Shown one piece after another: positions 46,641-58,785 of a stretch of 64,000 bases of DNA. Location of the stretch: assembly GCF_000283155.1 (NCBI RefSeq), contig NW_004454182.1, positions 728,589 to 792,588 on the forward strand, in the 5' to 3' direction. Source of the DNA: Ceratotherium simum simum. Taxonomy: Eukaryota > Chordata > Mammalia > Perissodactyla > Rhinocerotidae. Under the pieces are notes generated by a model, which was given only the letters and a program-made list of their open reading frames with translations, was not told where the DNA came from and did no database searches. A program made the translations under genes and the position numbers. Numbering within the stretch: position 1 is the first letter of the stretch; each line of letters begins with the position of its first letter.

Positions 46641-48165
46641 CATAAGAGCTTCATGTAGACTATCAAAAACTAAGCAAAACAATGTACTTTTTAGGTCTAT
46701 AATCTTTGTTAACCCCAATCTGATTTAATTAATGAATTAAATGCAACTGTCCATAAGGGCATCCTTAGGCAAACTAAATTTTTAAAAGAGAAATAGAGTA
46801 AATTATTAAGAACAATAATGTAGGGTGGCAATATTTCGGCACTTAAACCAAAAATAATATGTCAAATAGCAAAATGACATATTATACAGGGAGCTTATTT
46901 ATACATTTATATGACCAGGTTTGGGGCCTGCTAATTGTTGTATTGCTTTCCAGTTCTCCTGAGAAGCTCCAAAATAACAAATGATAACAAAGATGTAAGA
47001 AAATAGAAGTGGCTGTTCTTGGAATAAAGGAGCATATCAATGACTGGTCATGTTGGTAAGTGTTGTGCGCTTATCCGCCTTCCTGTTCACTTTTTATGCT
47101 GTATATCTTTTCTGATTGGGCTGACTTGCATGCAACATTCCTAAGACAAAGGAGACATTACTGTAAAATAATGTGTCAAATAAAACAGGCTTCTTCTTTC
47201 TTCAATGACTGAGTGGCTCCTGGAAAAATAAAGTAGGTCAATACATTAGAAAGAAAATACTGAGCTCTTTATGAAAATGGGCTTTGGTCTGGTTCTCACA
47301 GGCAGAGAACTAGACTGAGTGGCTATGAGTTGGACCTAGTGTGCCATTTCATACGTGCTTTGGGAATCAACGAAAATTAACTTCAAAGTGTTGAAGACAG
47401 AGCAACTGGATGTTCCTCTCTTTCACCAGTGGTGAGAGGGGTCAGTTAACAATTACATGACGATCCCCCTCCTGTGAGTCCTCCCTCTGGCATGGGGATG
47501 CATGACCACACACTGGAGAGGCATGCCCCGGGGACAGCTGGGCCATCACAATGCTCTGAGTCACTGCACTGACTTCCACTTCGGGCAGGGCTTTAGAATC
47601 AGAAATAAAACCCACCTAAGTCACATCTAAATGTCTAAGGTTTCACTCTTTCCCCTTTACCAGTAAATGCTATTATAAATAATTATCTCCACATCAGCTC
47701 ATGAGGGACCTGGATTCTTTTGGGTTGAGGAACACTTTTATTTCAATAAGGCTGCTATCATTGGGGCATTAAGTTTAAATCACTATAGTTCTACTAGTAA
47801 AAAAATATGACCATGCAGTATTTAGGATTTTATGTCAAGATGTCAGGTTTTATTTGAATGAGTTCCTCAATTCCCACCTCTATTTTCTGTGTAGGTATAT
47901 ACTCTCCTTCGGTAACTTTTACCACCTCTAATTCTATTAATCAATAAATTAAAATTAAGGCTAAATAAAGTAACTTGCGGTAAGTGAACTCACCAAAAAT
48001 AAACTAGATGTATTTTTCACATTATAGACCCTTCCAAATAACACCATCAATAACTTTATTAATATTTAAAAGACACATGAAAAGTATTCTGTACCTATTT
48101 TCCTGGCATTACATTTTCTTAAAAAATAAAATATTGATTAGCAACTTAAGTGATTTATTGAGATG
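46641..48165. other. Unassigned intergenic DNA
   Basis: No repeat recognised. 47260-47600 is less AT-rich and may hold an old LTR, but I cannot support a name. Confidence 0.3.
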
Positions 48166-48241
48166 AATATTTTTATAATTTACCATGTTGAGAGGATGTG
48201 GTAAATATTTTTATAATTTACTATGCTGAGAGGATGTGGTA
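48166..48241 (+). repeat. 38-bp tandem duplication (2 copies)
   Basis: Unit AATATTTTTATAATTTACCA plus TGTTGAGAGGATGTGGTA at 48166-48203 recurs at 48204-48241 with two transitions (C to T, T to C). Confidence 0.95.
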
Positions 48242-48369
48242 AAGGGATTTGTTTGATTAGCCAGTATATCCCAACCATCCTAATCTTACTAGTTTCAATC
48301 AATCCATCCATCCACCAATCAAACCAAAACTGAGCTCAACAATTGTGTTAGTAGAATGGGTGATGTGAG

Positions 48370-48620
48370 AGAAGTTAAAAACACAGGAAGAAATGATTTA
48401 TTGCGAGTCCACTATATGCTACATGTTTTACATCTATCTTCTCATTTACTATCTTATTCTATCACAGAGGGGTGAGATAGAATTAGAATTATTATTTACA
48501 TTTTAAAGACGAAGAAAGTTGGGTTCAGAAAGCTTTAGTGACCTATAAAAGTTCATTGTGAGCAACAGTTCTGACTAAAATAGATGCTCAAGTTAACACT
48601 CGTATTTTCTATTTTTAAGC
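48370..48620 (-). repeat. MIR SINE
   Basis: CGAGTCCACTATATGCTACA, CTTCTCATTTACTATCTTAT, ATTATTATTTACATTTTAAA and GACGAAGAAAGTTGGG are a reversed MIR, diverged. Confidence 0.75.
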
Positions 48621-48671
48621 AGTTACAATCTGAATGAGCAAACACGATTTATGCATGCAGAGATGGAGACA

Positions 48672-48701
48672 GAGTCACACAGATTCACACACACACAGTG
48701 A
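48672..48701 (+). repeat. CA-rich microsatellite
   Basis: Short interrupted CA run (GTCACACAGATTCACACACA, then CACAG). Confidence 0.7.
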
Positions 48702-49070
48702 AGAGACCAGTATAAGATTGTATTTGATCAGCTACCTAAATTAGTAGGGCAGGCTATATACGCTCTGATTAAATGAGATGAAATCTTGTGTTTGCTCAAC
48801 AAATGGGAATAAAAGAAAAGGGGAATGTTCCATGACTGGGTGAATAGTTTTCGATTATTCAAAGCTAAGAGTTTGTGAGTAGCCCCCATAAAAATTATAG
48901 AGAGGGAGCAGATAGAGGGGCCAAAGAATCAGGTAGTTGAGGGTTAATACATTAAAAACTTTGAGTGTTCAAGACGGTCAAATGACTAAGAACAAAAAGA
49001 ACAGGGATAAAGAGAAGGATATTAGGTCTGGCCAGAAGGTGTTCACTGGTGACTTTCAACTCAGTATTTT
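48702..49070. other. Unassigned intergenic DNA
   Basis: Nothing recognised. Confidence 0.35.
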
Positions 49071-49085
49071 AAGAAGATAATGGAG

Positions 49086-49329
49086 GGACCGGCCCTGTGG
49101 CTTAGCGGTTAAGTGCGCGCGCTCCGCTACCGGCAGGCCGGTTTGGATCCCGGGCGCACACCAACGCACCGCTTCTCTGGCCATGCTGAGGCCACGTCCC
49201 ACATACAGCAACTAGAAGGATGTGCAACTATGACATACAACTATCTACTGGGGTTTTGGGGAAAAAAAGGAGGAGGATTGGCAATAGATGTTAGCTCAGA
49301 GCTGGTCTTCCTCACAAGAAAAAAAAAAG
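49086..49329 (+). repeat. ERE SINE, long form, with 15-bp target duplication
   Basis: GGACCGGCCCTGTGGCTTAG, the AACTAGAAGGATGTGCAAC module, one GATGTTAGCTCAGAGC module and an A tract. AAGAAGATAATGGAG flanks it exactly at 49071-49085 and 49330-49344. The B-box is GGTTTGGATCC. The overlapping 49113-49367 ORF is SINE sequence. Confidence 0.97.
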
Positions 49330-49344
49330 AAGAAGATAATGGAG

Positions 49345-51110
49345 TAGGAATCAGGACATCAGTGTGAAGGGATGATCCTTAAAGCAACTTCCAAAGAAAA
49401 ACGGCTCCTTGGCTTCCTCCTATTGTCACCTTCCAGGTACTGTCTCTGCTCCTCTCCACCATATAGGTGTCAGAGGAGAGTCTTCTATAAGGCTGCCCCC
49501 TGGGTCTCCCAACCTTTCTCCTTCCAAGTCTCCCTCTCACCCTCCTTTAGCATCACAGGTACTACATGAATTGACATTTTTTGATCATGTTTCAGGGATT
49601 TCATCCCATGTTATTCAGATATTGAATAGGATAATGACTTTCAAATGTGACCAGATTTGTCTTTAAGTTCTCATAGACAAGAGAATCTTATTTCCAGAGA
49701 TGATGGGGCTAAACTGTTTTGACTTAGCTACAGTATTGATCCAAGTTATTAGATTGAAAATGTCAATGGGACATAACAAAAATTGCCTATTTCTAGTGCT
49801 TTCCAGTTGATAAATTTTACCATAAATATTTTTAGGTAGAGGAAATACAGTGACTCCATTAAAATGACCATTTTTCTTTTTTTAAAAAGAAACGTGATCC
49901 TTTATTCTCTGATAGAAATCTAAAGACTCTAATTAAGTTTTTTATTCCTAATATTCCAAAAAAATGAAACTGCAGGCTTACATTCAAACAGCAAGGCTGC
50001 TCACATTCAGTACAATGGCAGGCATCTTCCCACCCCCGGACCAGGGATTTTGAGGAGGATTTGTACACGGTGAATGATAACTGAGAAAAGGCACTTGCTC
50101 AAAAATCTGAAGGTCAGTGGTGGCTGATAAAATGAAAGGGAAAAAATTATGCAAGTTGTTATTGGCAGGATAATAGCTCACTGTTGGGCTTAAAACTCCA
50201 TTGAAAATATAACCCTCATTTTTTAACTTTGTGAAATCTCATGAGAAAAAATAAAGGCAAATGAAGCTCTCAGATGTTTAGGAGCCTTACATGTTTAGAA
50301 TACACAGGAATTTGAAATAAAAACAGACATATTTGCACTTTAAGTTGAAATCCTTAAAAGGAATTAACAACTGAATTTAGCTTATCTCCATTCAGCAGAT
50401 TCTGTAGATTCTGTTTAATTAGAGTGGAAATAGACACTTCACAAAGGTGAACCAAAGCATGTTGTCATAACGTCTGATATAGACTTAGCCATTGTGATGT
50501 AATGCTTCTGTCATAAATAATTAACATATTCACAGGAGCACTATAGGTACTGAGGCCTCAGGTTCCTATTAGATAGCTTTAATTATTGATGAAGGATAAA
50601 CTCTCATAGAGATTATAATCCTCGCAATAATTATTATTTATATTGTGAGTTGGGGTAGGTTTAGGTGAGAGCTATTCTATTCTGCTTGATGGTACTACGT
50701 GGGAGTAAATTCTTGCTTTTGGCCTCTAGCTGTACTTCCAGTAAAATGGAACAAAAGAGTAATTTCTGATAGTGTTATGATAATCCATAAGAAAAAGAAA
50801 ATATTATCCACAAAATTGTCATTAATTTAGATTTCATCCAGGCTCTTTGGTGAAAATCGCAGGCTTTCTCCAAAACTCAGAACAGCCGGTATCCTAAAAA
50901 TTGAGTCACGTTAAACATCACATGTTGTGGTCAGCCATAACCAGAGGTTGTCTTAGGGTAAACAGGTTCTAGTCATATCCGCGCAGTCCGGGAAAACTTG
51001 GCTGAAAGCTGGTAGCTCTACATATTTGAGGGTTTAAAAAATAAAAGAACTGAATAAAAATAAAGCTGATCTCACATTGGAATGTGTGGTTCCCGGTTTG
51101 AGAAACAGAT
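49345..51110. other. Unassigned intergenic DNA
   Basis: No repeat recognised. Around 50460-50660, several TAATTA/ATTAAT homeodomain-type sites occur in a repeat-free stretch; candidate conserved noncoding DNA only. Confidence 0.3.
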
Positions 51111-51113
51111 TCT

Positions 51114-51397
51114 GGGTGCCGGCCCGGTGGCGCAAGCGGTTAAGTGCACACACGCCGCTAGCGGTTAAGTGCACACACACCGCTGCGGCGGCCCGGGGTT
51201 TCGCCAGTTCAGAACCCGGGCGCGCACCGACGCACTGCTTGGCAAGCTATGCTGTGGCCTGTGGCGGCGTCCCACATAAAGTGGAGGAAGATGGGCACGG
51301 ATGTTAGCCCAGGGTCAGTCTTCCTCAGCAAAAAAGAGGAGGATTGGCATTGCATGTTAGCTCAGGGCTGGTCTTCCTCACAAAAAAAGAAAAAAAA
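51114..51397 (+). repeat. ERE SINE, short form, with internal 25-bp duplication
   Basis: GTGCCGGCCCGGTGGCGCAA head, B-box region GTTCAGAACCC, short body CACATAAAGTGGAGGAAGAT, and tail modules GATGTTAGCCCAGGG and CATGTTAGCTCAGGGC. The A-box segment is duplicated at 51135-51159 and 51160-51184. The flanks GAAACAGATTCTGG and GAAACTAAGGTTCTGG resemble each other imperfectly. Confidence 0.95.
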
Positions 51398-51689
51398 GAA
51401 ACTAAGGTTCTGGAACTGCAAAACCTTACCTAATGATGTGATAATGACCGAGATAATAAGAATGGTAACAGCAAAATATATTTTGTTATATATTACTCTG
51501 ACCCTACAGCAGCCCATGAATTAGTTCAAGCTGAGTAGAGGAATGAAAGAACGAAGTGGAGGAATGAAGACAGTGGAAGCTAGATGGCCATCCGAAAGCC
51601 TGGACATTTACTCTGAGGAGCAGCTAGCAGCTGGCGTGTGTGTCCCAGGATATACGGGGTCAGGCAGCAGGAACTGCAAGGGTGACGTC

Positions 51690-51830
51690 TTTAGAAGTCC
51701 CAGTTGTTCTAGTTGTGAGCTGTGGGGACTTGGGGAAGTTCCTCAACCCTCCAGGCCTCTTCCCCTTCCTATAAAGCACCATAGTCATTGGATCGCACAC
51801 TTGTAAGGCTGTATGAGAATTTGGCCTGCA
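51690..51830 (+). repeat. MIR SINE, degraded
   Basis: GAGCTGTGGGGACTTGGGGA, AGTTCCTCAACCCTCCAGGC and TCTTCCCCTTCCTATAAAG parallel the MIR core. Confidence 0.55.
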
Positions 51831-51999
51831 TTTTGTTTAATTTACTTTTAAACGCAACCCCTCAACTTTAAGCCCTTGATTTTATCGCCCTTTCTAAAAT
51901 AATAAACAAGCTGGCCTTCCAGTAATAACTCTAACTCCAGTGTACCACTACTAAGTAACCCCAACCTACTCCTCTGCCTTGCAAGTTAAGACACGGCTC

Positions 52000-52130
52000 C
52001 CTCATTCTGCACATACTTCTTGGGTATGTATTGATCCAGGCTGTGCTGGGCCCTGGGCTACAGCACTGATCAAGGCAGATAAAGCCCTGGCTCTCACGGT
52101 GTTAAACTCAACACCAGCTGACTCAGTCTG
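52000..52130 (-). repeat. L2 3' end, antisense
   Basis: TTCTTGGGTATGTATTGATC, CAGGCTGTGCTGGGCCCTGG, CTACAGCACTGATCAAGGCA and AAGCCCTGGCTCTCACGG are the reversed L2 terminus. Confidence 0.75.
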
Positions 52131-52940
52131 GATTTGGAACAAATAAAATATCCAGTCTTTAACAACAGATTTTCTCTCAATTATGCCTTTTGTTTTGCTC
52201 TTCTCTTTGTCTAATGCCCAGAATGTAAAATCAACAAAAAGTCGAGAGAAACCTGCGTTTTACCACCCACCTCAGCGTCAGTTCAGCGTTTTATATTCTC
52301 TCCTGTCTTGCTCTCTTACTGCATGGACCATTCTCAAGCCTCAATTTGTCCTCACATTTAGGCTTCCTTTTTTCACGGTAACCACCTCCTGGCTTGGCGT
52401 GGTCAAGCTTTCTAAGTAGTGCCCTTTGGGGAGCTCCCCCACCTGGCCTTAGTCTGTAATATCACCAAAGGCAATAGTGGGCTCTAAATATTTTGCAAAG
52501 ACAAAGGAAGATGAACGTGCACGACACTGAGGTTCAGGATACCAAGATAAGATTTTTTTTGTAAATGGCAAGGGAAGGCAGACTCCACAAGAACACGGAG
52601 GGCCTGGCAAGATAATGCTGCCCTTCATCCCCTCACATATTTGTCATATGGATTTGGTGACTCACACACGGAGAAAATGCAATCTCACTCACCGAATAAG
52701 TGAGTGAACATGAGTGAGGAATTAATTGCGGTCAGTAGCTATTTAAATTGTATTGTTTCTCCATCTTTGATTTGTGGTGAGTCTCTTCTGTTTAACAATC
52801 TTGCTATTCAAACAAGCACATTTAATATTTACCCACTTTTTGCACAATGGTTTATTGTAAAGAACCTCTGCAGCGTATATAATGGATCTAATTATTTATT
52901 CTCAGGTATCTGTGGGTATGTTGTGGGTATTCCCTGCTCA
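52131..52940. other. Unassigned intergenic DNA
   Basis: Nothing recognised; the ORF at 52704-53021 runs into a MIR and is not a gene. Confidence 0.35.
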
Positions 52941-52944
52941 GATA

Positions 52945-53200
52945 TGAACACTTTCGAAGAGGCCGCATTGCCTCTGGAGCCAGACTATCTGGATTTTAAT
53001 CCTGAGCCTCCTACTTGTTAGTTCTGTGACCTCCAGCAAGTTAATTAACCTTTCTGTGCCTCCATTTCTTCATTTGTAAACTGTGAATACTAATAATAGC
53101 TACTTCAATGGGTGCTCAGGATTATTATAAGTTACTATTTAAAGGTATTTGGAACAGTGTCGGGTACATACTAATTGCTCTATAAGAATTTGTTAAATAA
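52945..53200 (+). repeat. MIR SINE
   Basis: CCTCTGGAGCCAGACTATCT, TTAGTTCTGTGACCTCCAGC, AAGTTAATTAACCTTTCTGT, GCCTCCATTTCTTCATTTGT and AATTGCTCTATAAGAATTTG are a near full-length MIR. Confidence 0.92.
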
Positions 53201-53455
53201 ATTTAAAAATAACAAAAAAATATGGCAACTAAAACAAACTGATGGAGACTAAGTTGGAAGATGTAGCTTGGTGTGATTCAAGAATCTGCAATAACATGGA
53301 TATGCCTTGAACTTAAATATGAATGCCCTTTCATTTCCCATGAGAAATTAAAATTTAAAGGATGCATCCTGAAAGCGTTCATAATAGCTCTATTCATCGG
53401 AACCAAAATCGGAAATATTCCAAGTGTCCATCAATAGAAAATGGATAAACAAATT

Positions 53456-53711
53456 TTTTTGTTTGTTTGCTTGCTTGTTTGTGAGGAAGATCGTCCCTGA
53501 GCTAACATCTGCCAATCATCCTCCTTTTTTCTGAGGAAGACTGGCCCTGGGCTAACATCCATGCCCATCTTCCTCCACTTTATATGGGACACCGCCACAG
53601 CATGGCTTGACAAGCGGTGCGTCGGTGCGCACCCGGGATCCGAACCGGCGAACCCTGGGCCGCCGCAGCGGAGCACGCGCACTTAACCACTTGCGCCACC
53701 GGGCCGGCCCC
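53456..53711 (-). repeat. ERE SINE, short form, nested in L1M
   Basis: Antisense copy with two tail modules and the short body (CATCTTCCTCCACTTTATAT). The head reads back as GGGCCGGCCCGGTGGCGCAA. TGGATAAACAAATT occurs at 53442-53455 and again at 53712-53725, which is the L1 target sequence duplicated. Confidence 0.97.
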
Positions 53712-53821
53712 TGGATAAACAAATTATGGTATATTTATACAACATAATACAGTTGAACAATGAAATGATTAAGCCAGAGATATGCGCAAAACATAGATGA
53801 ATCTCAAAAACATATGTTGAG

Positions 53822-54012
53822 GGCCAGCCCTGGCAGTCTAGTGGTTAAGTTTGACACTCCGCTTTGGTAGCCCCAGTTTGGTTCTCGGGTGTGGACTTAT
53901 AGCACTCTTCTGTCAGTGACCATGCTATGGCGGTGGCTCACATACAAAAAGGGGAAGATTGGCAGCAGATGTTAACTCAGGTGAATCTTTCCCAGTAAAA
54001 ACAAAAAACAAA
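53822..54012 (+). repeat. ERE-type SINE (older copy), nested in L1M
   Basis: GGCCAGCCCTGGCAGTCTAG, TGGTTAAGTTTGACACTCC, ACCATGCTATGGCGGTGGC and CAGATGTTAACTCAGGTG. The flanks AAACATATGTTGAG (53808-53821) and AAAGATATGTGGAG (54013-54026) differ at two positions, an aged target duplication. Confidence 0.92.
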
Positions 54013-54329
54013 AAAGATATGTGGAGCAAAAGAGTACATATTATACGATTTCTTTCATATGAAGTTCAAGATCAACAATATAAATATTTAGTGATATAAA
54101 TTAAATGACTGATTTCTAGGGCTGGGGTGGGGCAGGAGGATTAACTGGAAAGGGAATGAGATAACTTTCCAGGAAGATGGGAATATTCTCTCTCTTTATT
54201 TGGGTGATGGCAACATGGAACATATATTTGAAAGAAAAATTACCTCATCAACTGTACATTTAAGATCTGTGCATTTTACTCTATGTAAATTACACTGCAA
54301 TAAAATAAAAACTACACTGACAAAATAAA

Positions 54330-55514
54330 TAAATCCTGGCTTATGGTAATGGCAGGCTACTTAATTCAGAACAAACTTCCCATTGGAGACAACAAAAATT
54401 TCTGGATGAAATATTAACTCCATGGTCTTAGTATTAACAAGCTAGGAAGAAAGTGAGAAATCATTGGCCCAAGAATTTAGGACAAGAGGAAAATCCAGAG
54501 AGGGGAACATGGGATTTGGGTCCACTTTTGCCCTAGGAACATGAAGAACTTTGCTATCAGGAAGAAATGGCAGAGAGGTTGAGCAATATTTCTAACAGTG
54601 TCTTGGGGAAAGGAGGAATGAAAGCTGAAGTTAAGGCCTGCCAAGGTTGAGGGCCTTGAGTGCTTACTTTACCACTTGAGTTGATATCCAAAAGAGAAGA
54701 AATATAGGAGCAAGAATGAACCGGAAGTAAACCAGCCCCTTTCAATGACTACAGTCTACATGGTCTAGAAAATTTCAATCCTAGATATTGGATTAACGTG
54801 ACTCAAGATTGCTAGTGCCCACGGGCACCTGTCAGAAAGCAACAACGACAAATCTTTCTCTGCTCTCCAGAGAAAGATAATCTCATAGGCTTTAAATTAT
54901 TTCTATACATATTTTCTTCAAAATATCTAGCCCTCATTCAAAAATAAGGAAACACAAAAAGATGTATCAACATGAATGAGAACCAGCAAAAACAATGACA
55001 AACAGCAGAAAGAGTCTCAAAGATATTCTATATAGTGAAATTTCTAGAAATCTAATATATATCAAGTATTTTACTAAGCATATAGAGATAGAAGCCAAAC
55101 TTTAACATCTCAGCAGGAAACTGGAATCTTTAAAAAGGACATCACAGATTTAAAAGCAAAAAATAAAATAATACATATCCTAGAACTGAAAAACACAATA
55201 CCTGAAATTAACTCAACAGATGGGTGTACCAGCAGATTAGATATAACTAAAAGAAAGTTAGTACATTTGAAGATAAGTCAGAAGAAACCATCCAGGATGA
55301 AAGAGACAGAAGAAAGAACAAGAGGAACAGAAGATACAATTAGAACATCTAACATATATTTAATCAAGGTCTTAGAGGAAAGAGAGAATGGTCAGAAGCA
55401 AAATTTGAAGAGATAACGGCTGAGAATTTCTCAAGACTAATGAAAGATATCAATCCACAAATTCAAGATCCCAATGACTCCCAAGCAGGCTAAAAAAAAA
55501 AAAAAAAAAAAAAA
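54330..55514 (+). repeat. HAL1/L1M ORF1-type LINE with poly-A end
   Basis: AACTTCCCATTGGAGACAAC, TCAAAGATATTCTATATAGTG, AATCTTTAAAAAGGACATCA, GAACTGAAAAACACAATACC, GAAGAGATAACGGCTGAGAA, TTTCTCAAGACTAATGAAAG and ATCAATCCACAAATTCAAGA are old L1 ORF1 coding sequence. It is closed by 23 A's near 55492-55514, suggesting a HAL1-like element with ORF1 and no ORF2. Confidence 0.65.
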
Positions 55515-55559
55515 TCCTTCCTGTCAAGAACTGTAAAGGATCTGAGATTTTATCCTACT

Positions 55560-58500
55560 TGCAACGTAGAGTAGTTTCATGGCTGCTGATAGAACACATG
55601 AGCCCCCTGGGTCAAACACTTTATTTCAAGTCAAAGGACTTCATTACTCATGGCACAGAAAGTAGCAAGAGCATAGTGTTTGCATCAATCGCTCTTGCCT
55701 CCCACATCCCTCAGGGGCAATGTGGAGGGGCATATATGCTGTGTATGCTGCACATGCAGTGAGTTTGTGCCATAGCTGAGGTGAACTCCGAGTTTTAGGA
55801 ACCCAGATCTTTTGTAATGGGCAGTAATCCTGCCTAAACTTGGCCCTGGAGGGAAACCATTATCTTTATTATACTGTGCAATAAACAGAGAAAGATAGAG
55901 ATCTGCTCCAGGGAAAGACATTGATCTCTGTCTCCCAAGGCTATTTGCTATACAAACATCCTTGGAAAGATAGTCTAGAAAAAAGGCAGCAAGTGCTTCT
56001 GCTAATAAGGAGAGCACAGACACAAGAGACCCATGGAGAATTGTGTGCCAACATCTTCACCCCTCATTTATATACCATCTTGGCTCTGGCTAATTTTCCC
56101 ATGAGTATATCACTCTGTCAGCCACCGTGACTAATCTGATCAACAGAGGTTGGGACCAAATCCATCTAATTTGTCTCATCCAGCATATAATTAAGGCTAC
56201 AGCTAACAAGACTCCCAGCAGCAGTATGAGGAAAACCTTGCAGTATTGATGTCAACCATTCCCGCCAGAGTCCTGGACCCAACCAGCTGAACAATTCCTA
56301 TAATCTTCAGTGCCTGCCTTCCAGCACTGAGGTAGTTTCATTGATCATTTTAGCTAAAGTAAGGGACTAATTTTGAACCATCTTTTCTAAATGCAAGTCT
56401 CTCATCGTAGGGATAATTACCTTCAGAGTATGCATAAATAATGAGTCACTTATCTCTCTGGGGAGCCACTACAAGTAATCAAGGGTTGCTTCAATTTGGA
56501 GAGATATCTGCTGTATTCTGAGGGCTACATGGTCTACTGGTGGTGTTTTCTGAATCACTTGTCAGATGCAAGCCACTTTGGTTTCAGGATGGAAGCAAGT
56601 TAATGCCTGGCTTCCACACAAGACGTACAACCCCAAGGATGTGTTTGGTGCCTCTGAAAAGGAAGTATTGTTTACAATTGTTGGACCACCCCAAGTGATA
56701 CCTGCATTACTTGGTGGGGGGCAGGGCAGTGGGATGACTCAGGCTGATGGTGCCTCAAACATAGCCTCCCAATGGCTGGTAAATCTTAGGGATCCCAGTT
56801 TAGTTTGATAATCAAGGCTAGTCCTTAATTTTGAAGAGACTGCTTGAGGGCAGTCAGTGAAACCTGTTCAGTTTGTCCACACTAAAACTGCCAGCATTCG
56901 CCTACCCCATGGGAAAACTGAGTGATGGCTATGGGAGTGGAATAGTGCAGAAGACATCCAGAGGTATCGATGGGGAGGTGCAGGACTGAGGCCATCCCTA
57001 GCTGTCGCCAATTGACTTCTCAGTACAGTTAAGAGGAATGGTAATTAAATTGTGGTTATCACCATGTGGCTGGGAACACCAAATCCAGCCATCCACTAAA
57101 CTGAAGGTGCCTTCAACAGTTGGGAAAGCTGCAACAAGACTTTTTACTTTGTGGGGAAGGCTCTGGGGGCAGATCTGAAGGGCAAATATCATTAATGGTC
57201 CTCCTTTCCTGCACCTCTCAGGGTCTAAGTTACTTCCTCTTCATGTGCCCAGGTTGTAGTTCCCGCTCCACTGGCACAAGATGGTCTTACTCCCCAACAG
57301 CTATAACTTCACCTTTTTCCCAATCATCTTCTACTCATACTCAGACCTTTTGTTCAGAAGGGTCAGATGCAATAGGGACAAGGGAATTTTTGTAAAACAC
57401 AGAGACCCATTACATCTCCAAGTTTAGCCTATGTGGGCCATTGTAGCGGGACATGGCAAGCAGTGTCCACAACCAGTCATTATTATCCTCACAATCTAGG
57501 ACCATGCGACTCCAAAAAAATGCATCCAGGTGGCACAACTAGAATTAAGTTTGAATCCCCAAGGTCCCCTTTTGGCTGGGCTGCCACCAGGAGGGCGTAC
57601 TAACCAGGCTGGATTGCTATTAGAGGGGAAGAAAGACGCATTATGCATAGGAATGGTCAGGGCAGAATCTTGAACTTTCAAAATGAGTCTGTATACTCCC
57701 CACTCCTTTCATTCTGATCATTACCCAGGAAGCAGATGAGAGGGGATGCTCCTTTTCTGCAGATAGCCACATTCAGTGACCAGTCTGCCTTATCAAAGTG
57801 TGTGGATCAGGAGGAGGTGAAGGAGGTAAAGTCAGAATTTCTCTTTTAGTTTATTTTTGAGGAAGCTGTTCCAACGCTCAACGGTATCAGACACCTGTGG
57901 ATTGTAGGGAGCAGAGAAGGTTCACTGAATACCTTAACTGTCCATCTGTTGTTGAGTAGTTTTTGTGATAAAAAGCACACCATTGAGGAACTGAAAACGG
58001 TCCAGAAAGCTGAACACAAGGCACAGATTAGTTTCAAGAGCCACAGTTGTTAGCTGATTGGACCAGAAAAACAGAAAACATCGTAAACAGAAAAAAAAAA
58101 ATGTTAACAGTGGTAAGGCACCATCCATGGCTCCAGGAAAGGGTCAAAGTTCTGATGTAGTGAATCTGCCAGGAGTGGGTGGGGGCATGCCCTATGCCAT
58201 GCTACCTCCCGCACTGGGAACAAATGACAGGAGTCACGCGTCTGACGCAGTGTTAGCCTCTGCATCAAAAATAGAACCCTTCACTTTGGCCCAGTCTGTT
58301 ATGGTGGATGTGTTGCCATGGTCAGTGCGATGATGGATCCAGGCAGCAATGTTTGCAAACCGGGTGGTGCAGACTCAGCCTGAGCTGCTCTCATCAGAAT
58401 GAGCCCTTATCACGGGCATCTGCATGAGTGACCCAGATGGTTCATTTAGTAGCACGGTTTGTTTCCATAGTTTGTGGCCTCAAAGAGGAGTGTCTTAAAT

Positions 58501-58785
58501 TTGCCAGTTTGCAGTTTTCCAAGTGGTAGAACAAACAGCTAGGACATTGGCGACAGCCCAAGAATCCATAAAAATCTAGCGAGGCTCATCAAGGGGAGTA
58601 TTGGCCAGAACTATGAGAATAAAATTGAATTGCACCCACTGAGTGGAGACAGCACATTTGTTTTCAGGTCTGCATTGCGGACACTGAGGCTGAACGCTGC
58701 GGCAGCCCCATCTGGTTTCAGCTTAGCCAAACGATCAGTGAACCAGGCCCAGGCATTTAGTTCATTATGAAAACAGATTGCAGCT
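55560..58785 (-). mobile_element. ERV-L-like endogenous retrovirus remnant, antisense
   Basis: From high to low coordinates the minus strand shows an RNase H segment around 58650-58790 (an AWFTD motif) and an integrase segment around 57830-58060 with the conserved asparagine-proline and glutamate-arginine-tryptophan region. Beyond, near 57000-57700, is downstream retroviral-type sequence I cannot assign. A minus-strand AATAAA near 55620 may mark a 3' LTR. Every region carries stops and frameshifts, so it makes no protein. Assignment to the class III (ERV-L) group rests on motif flavour; LTR boundaries were not resolved. Confidence 0.6.

Larger units (their letters stand above)
53350..54320 (+). 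repeat. L1M LINE 3' end carrying two nested SINEs
   Basis: CATAATAGCTCTATTCATCG, AAGTGTCCATCAATAGAAAA, TGGATAAACAAATTATGGTA, CATATGAAGTTCAAGATCAA, TTTGGGTGATGGCAACATGG and ACTGTACATTTAAGATCTGT follow the L1 3' end. ERE copies interrupt it at 53456-53711 and 53822-54012. Confidence 0.9.

Noticed and set aside
48166..48241. CRISPR-like or satellite array
   Set aside because: Only two units, directly adjacent without spacers; the sequence is mammalian.
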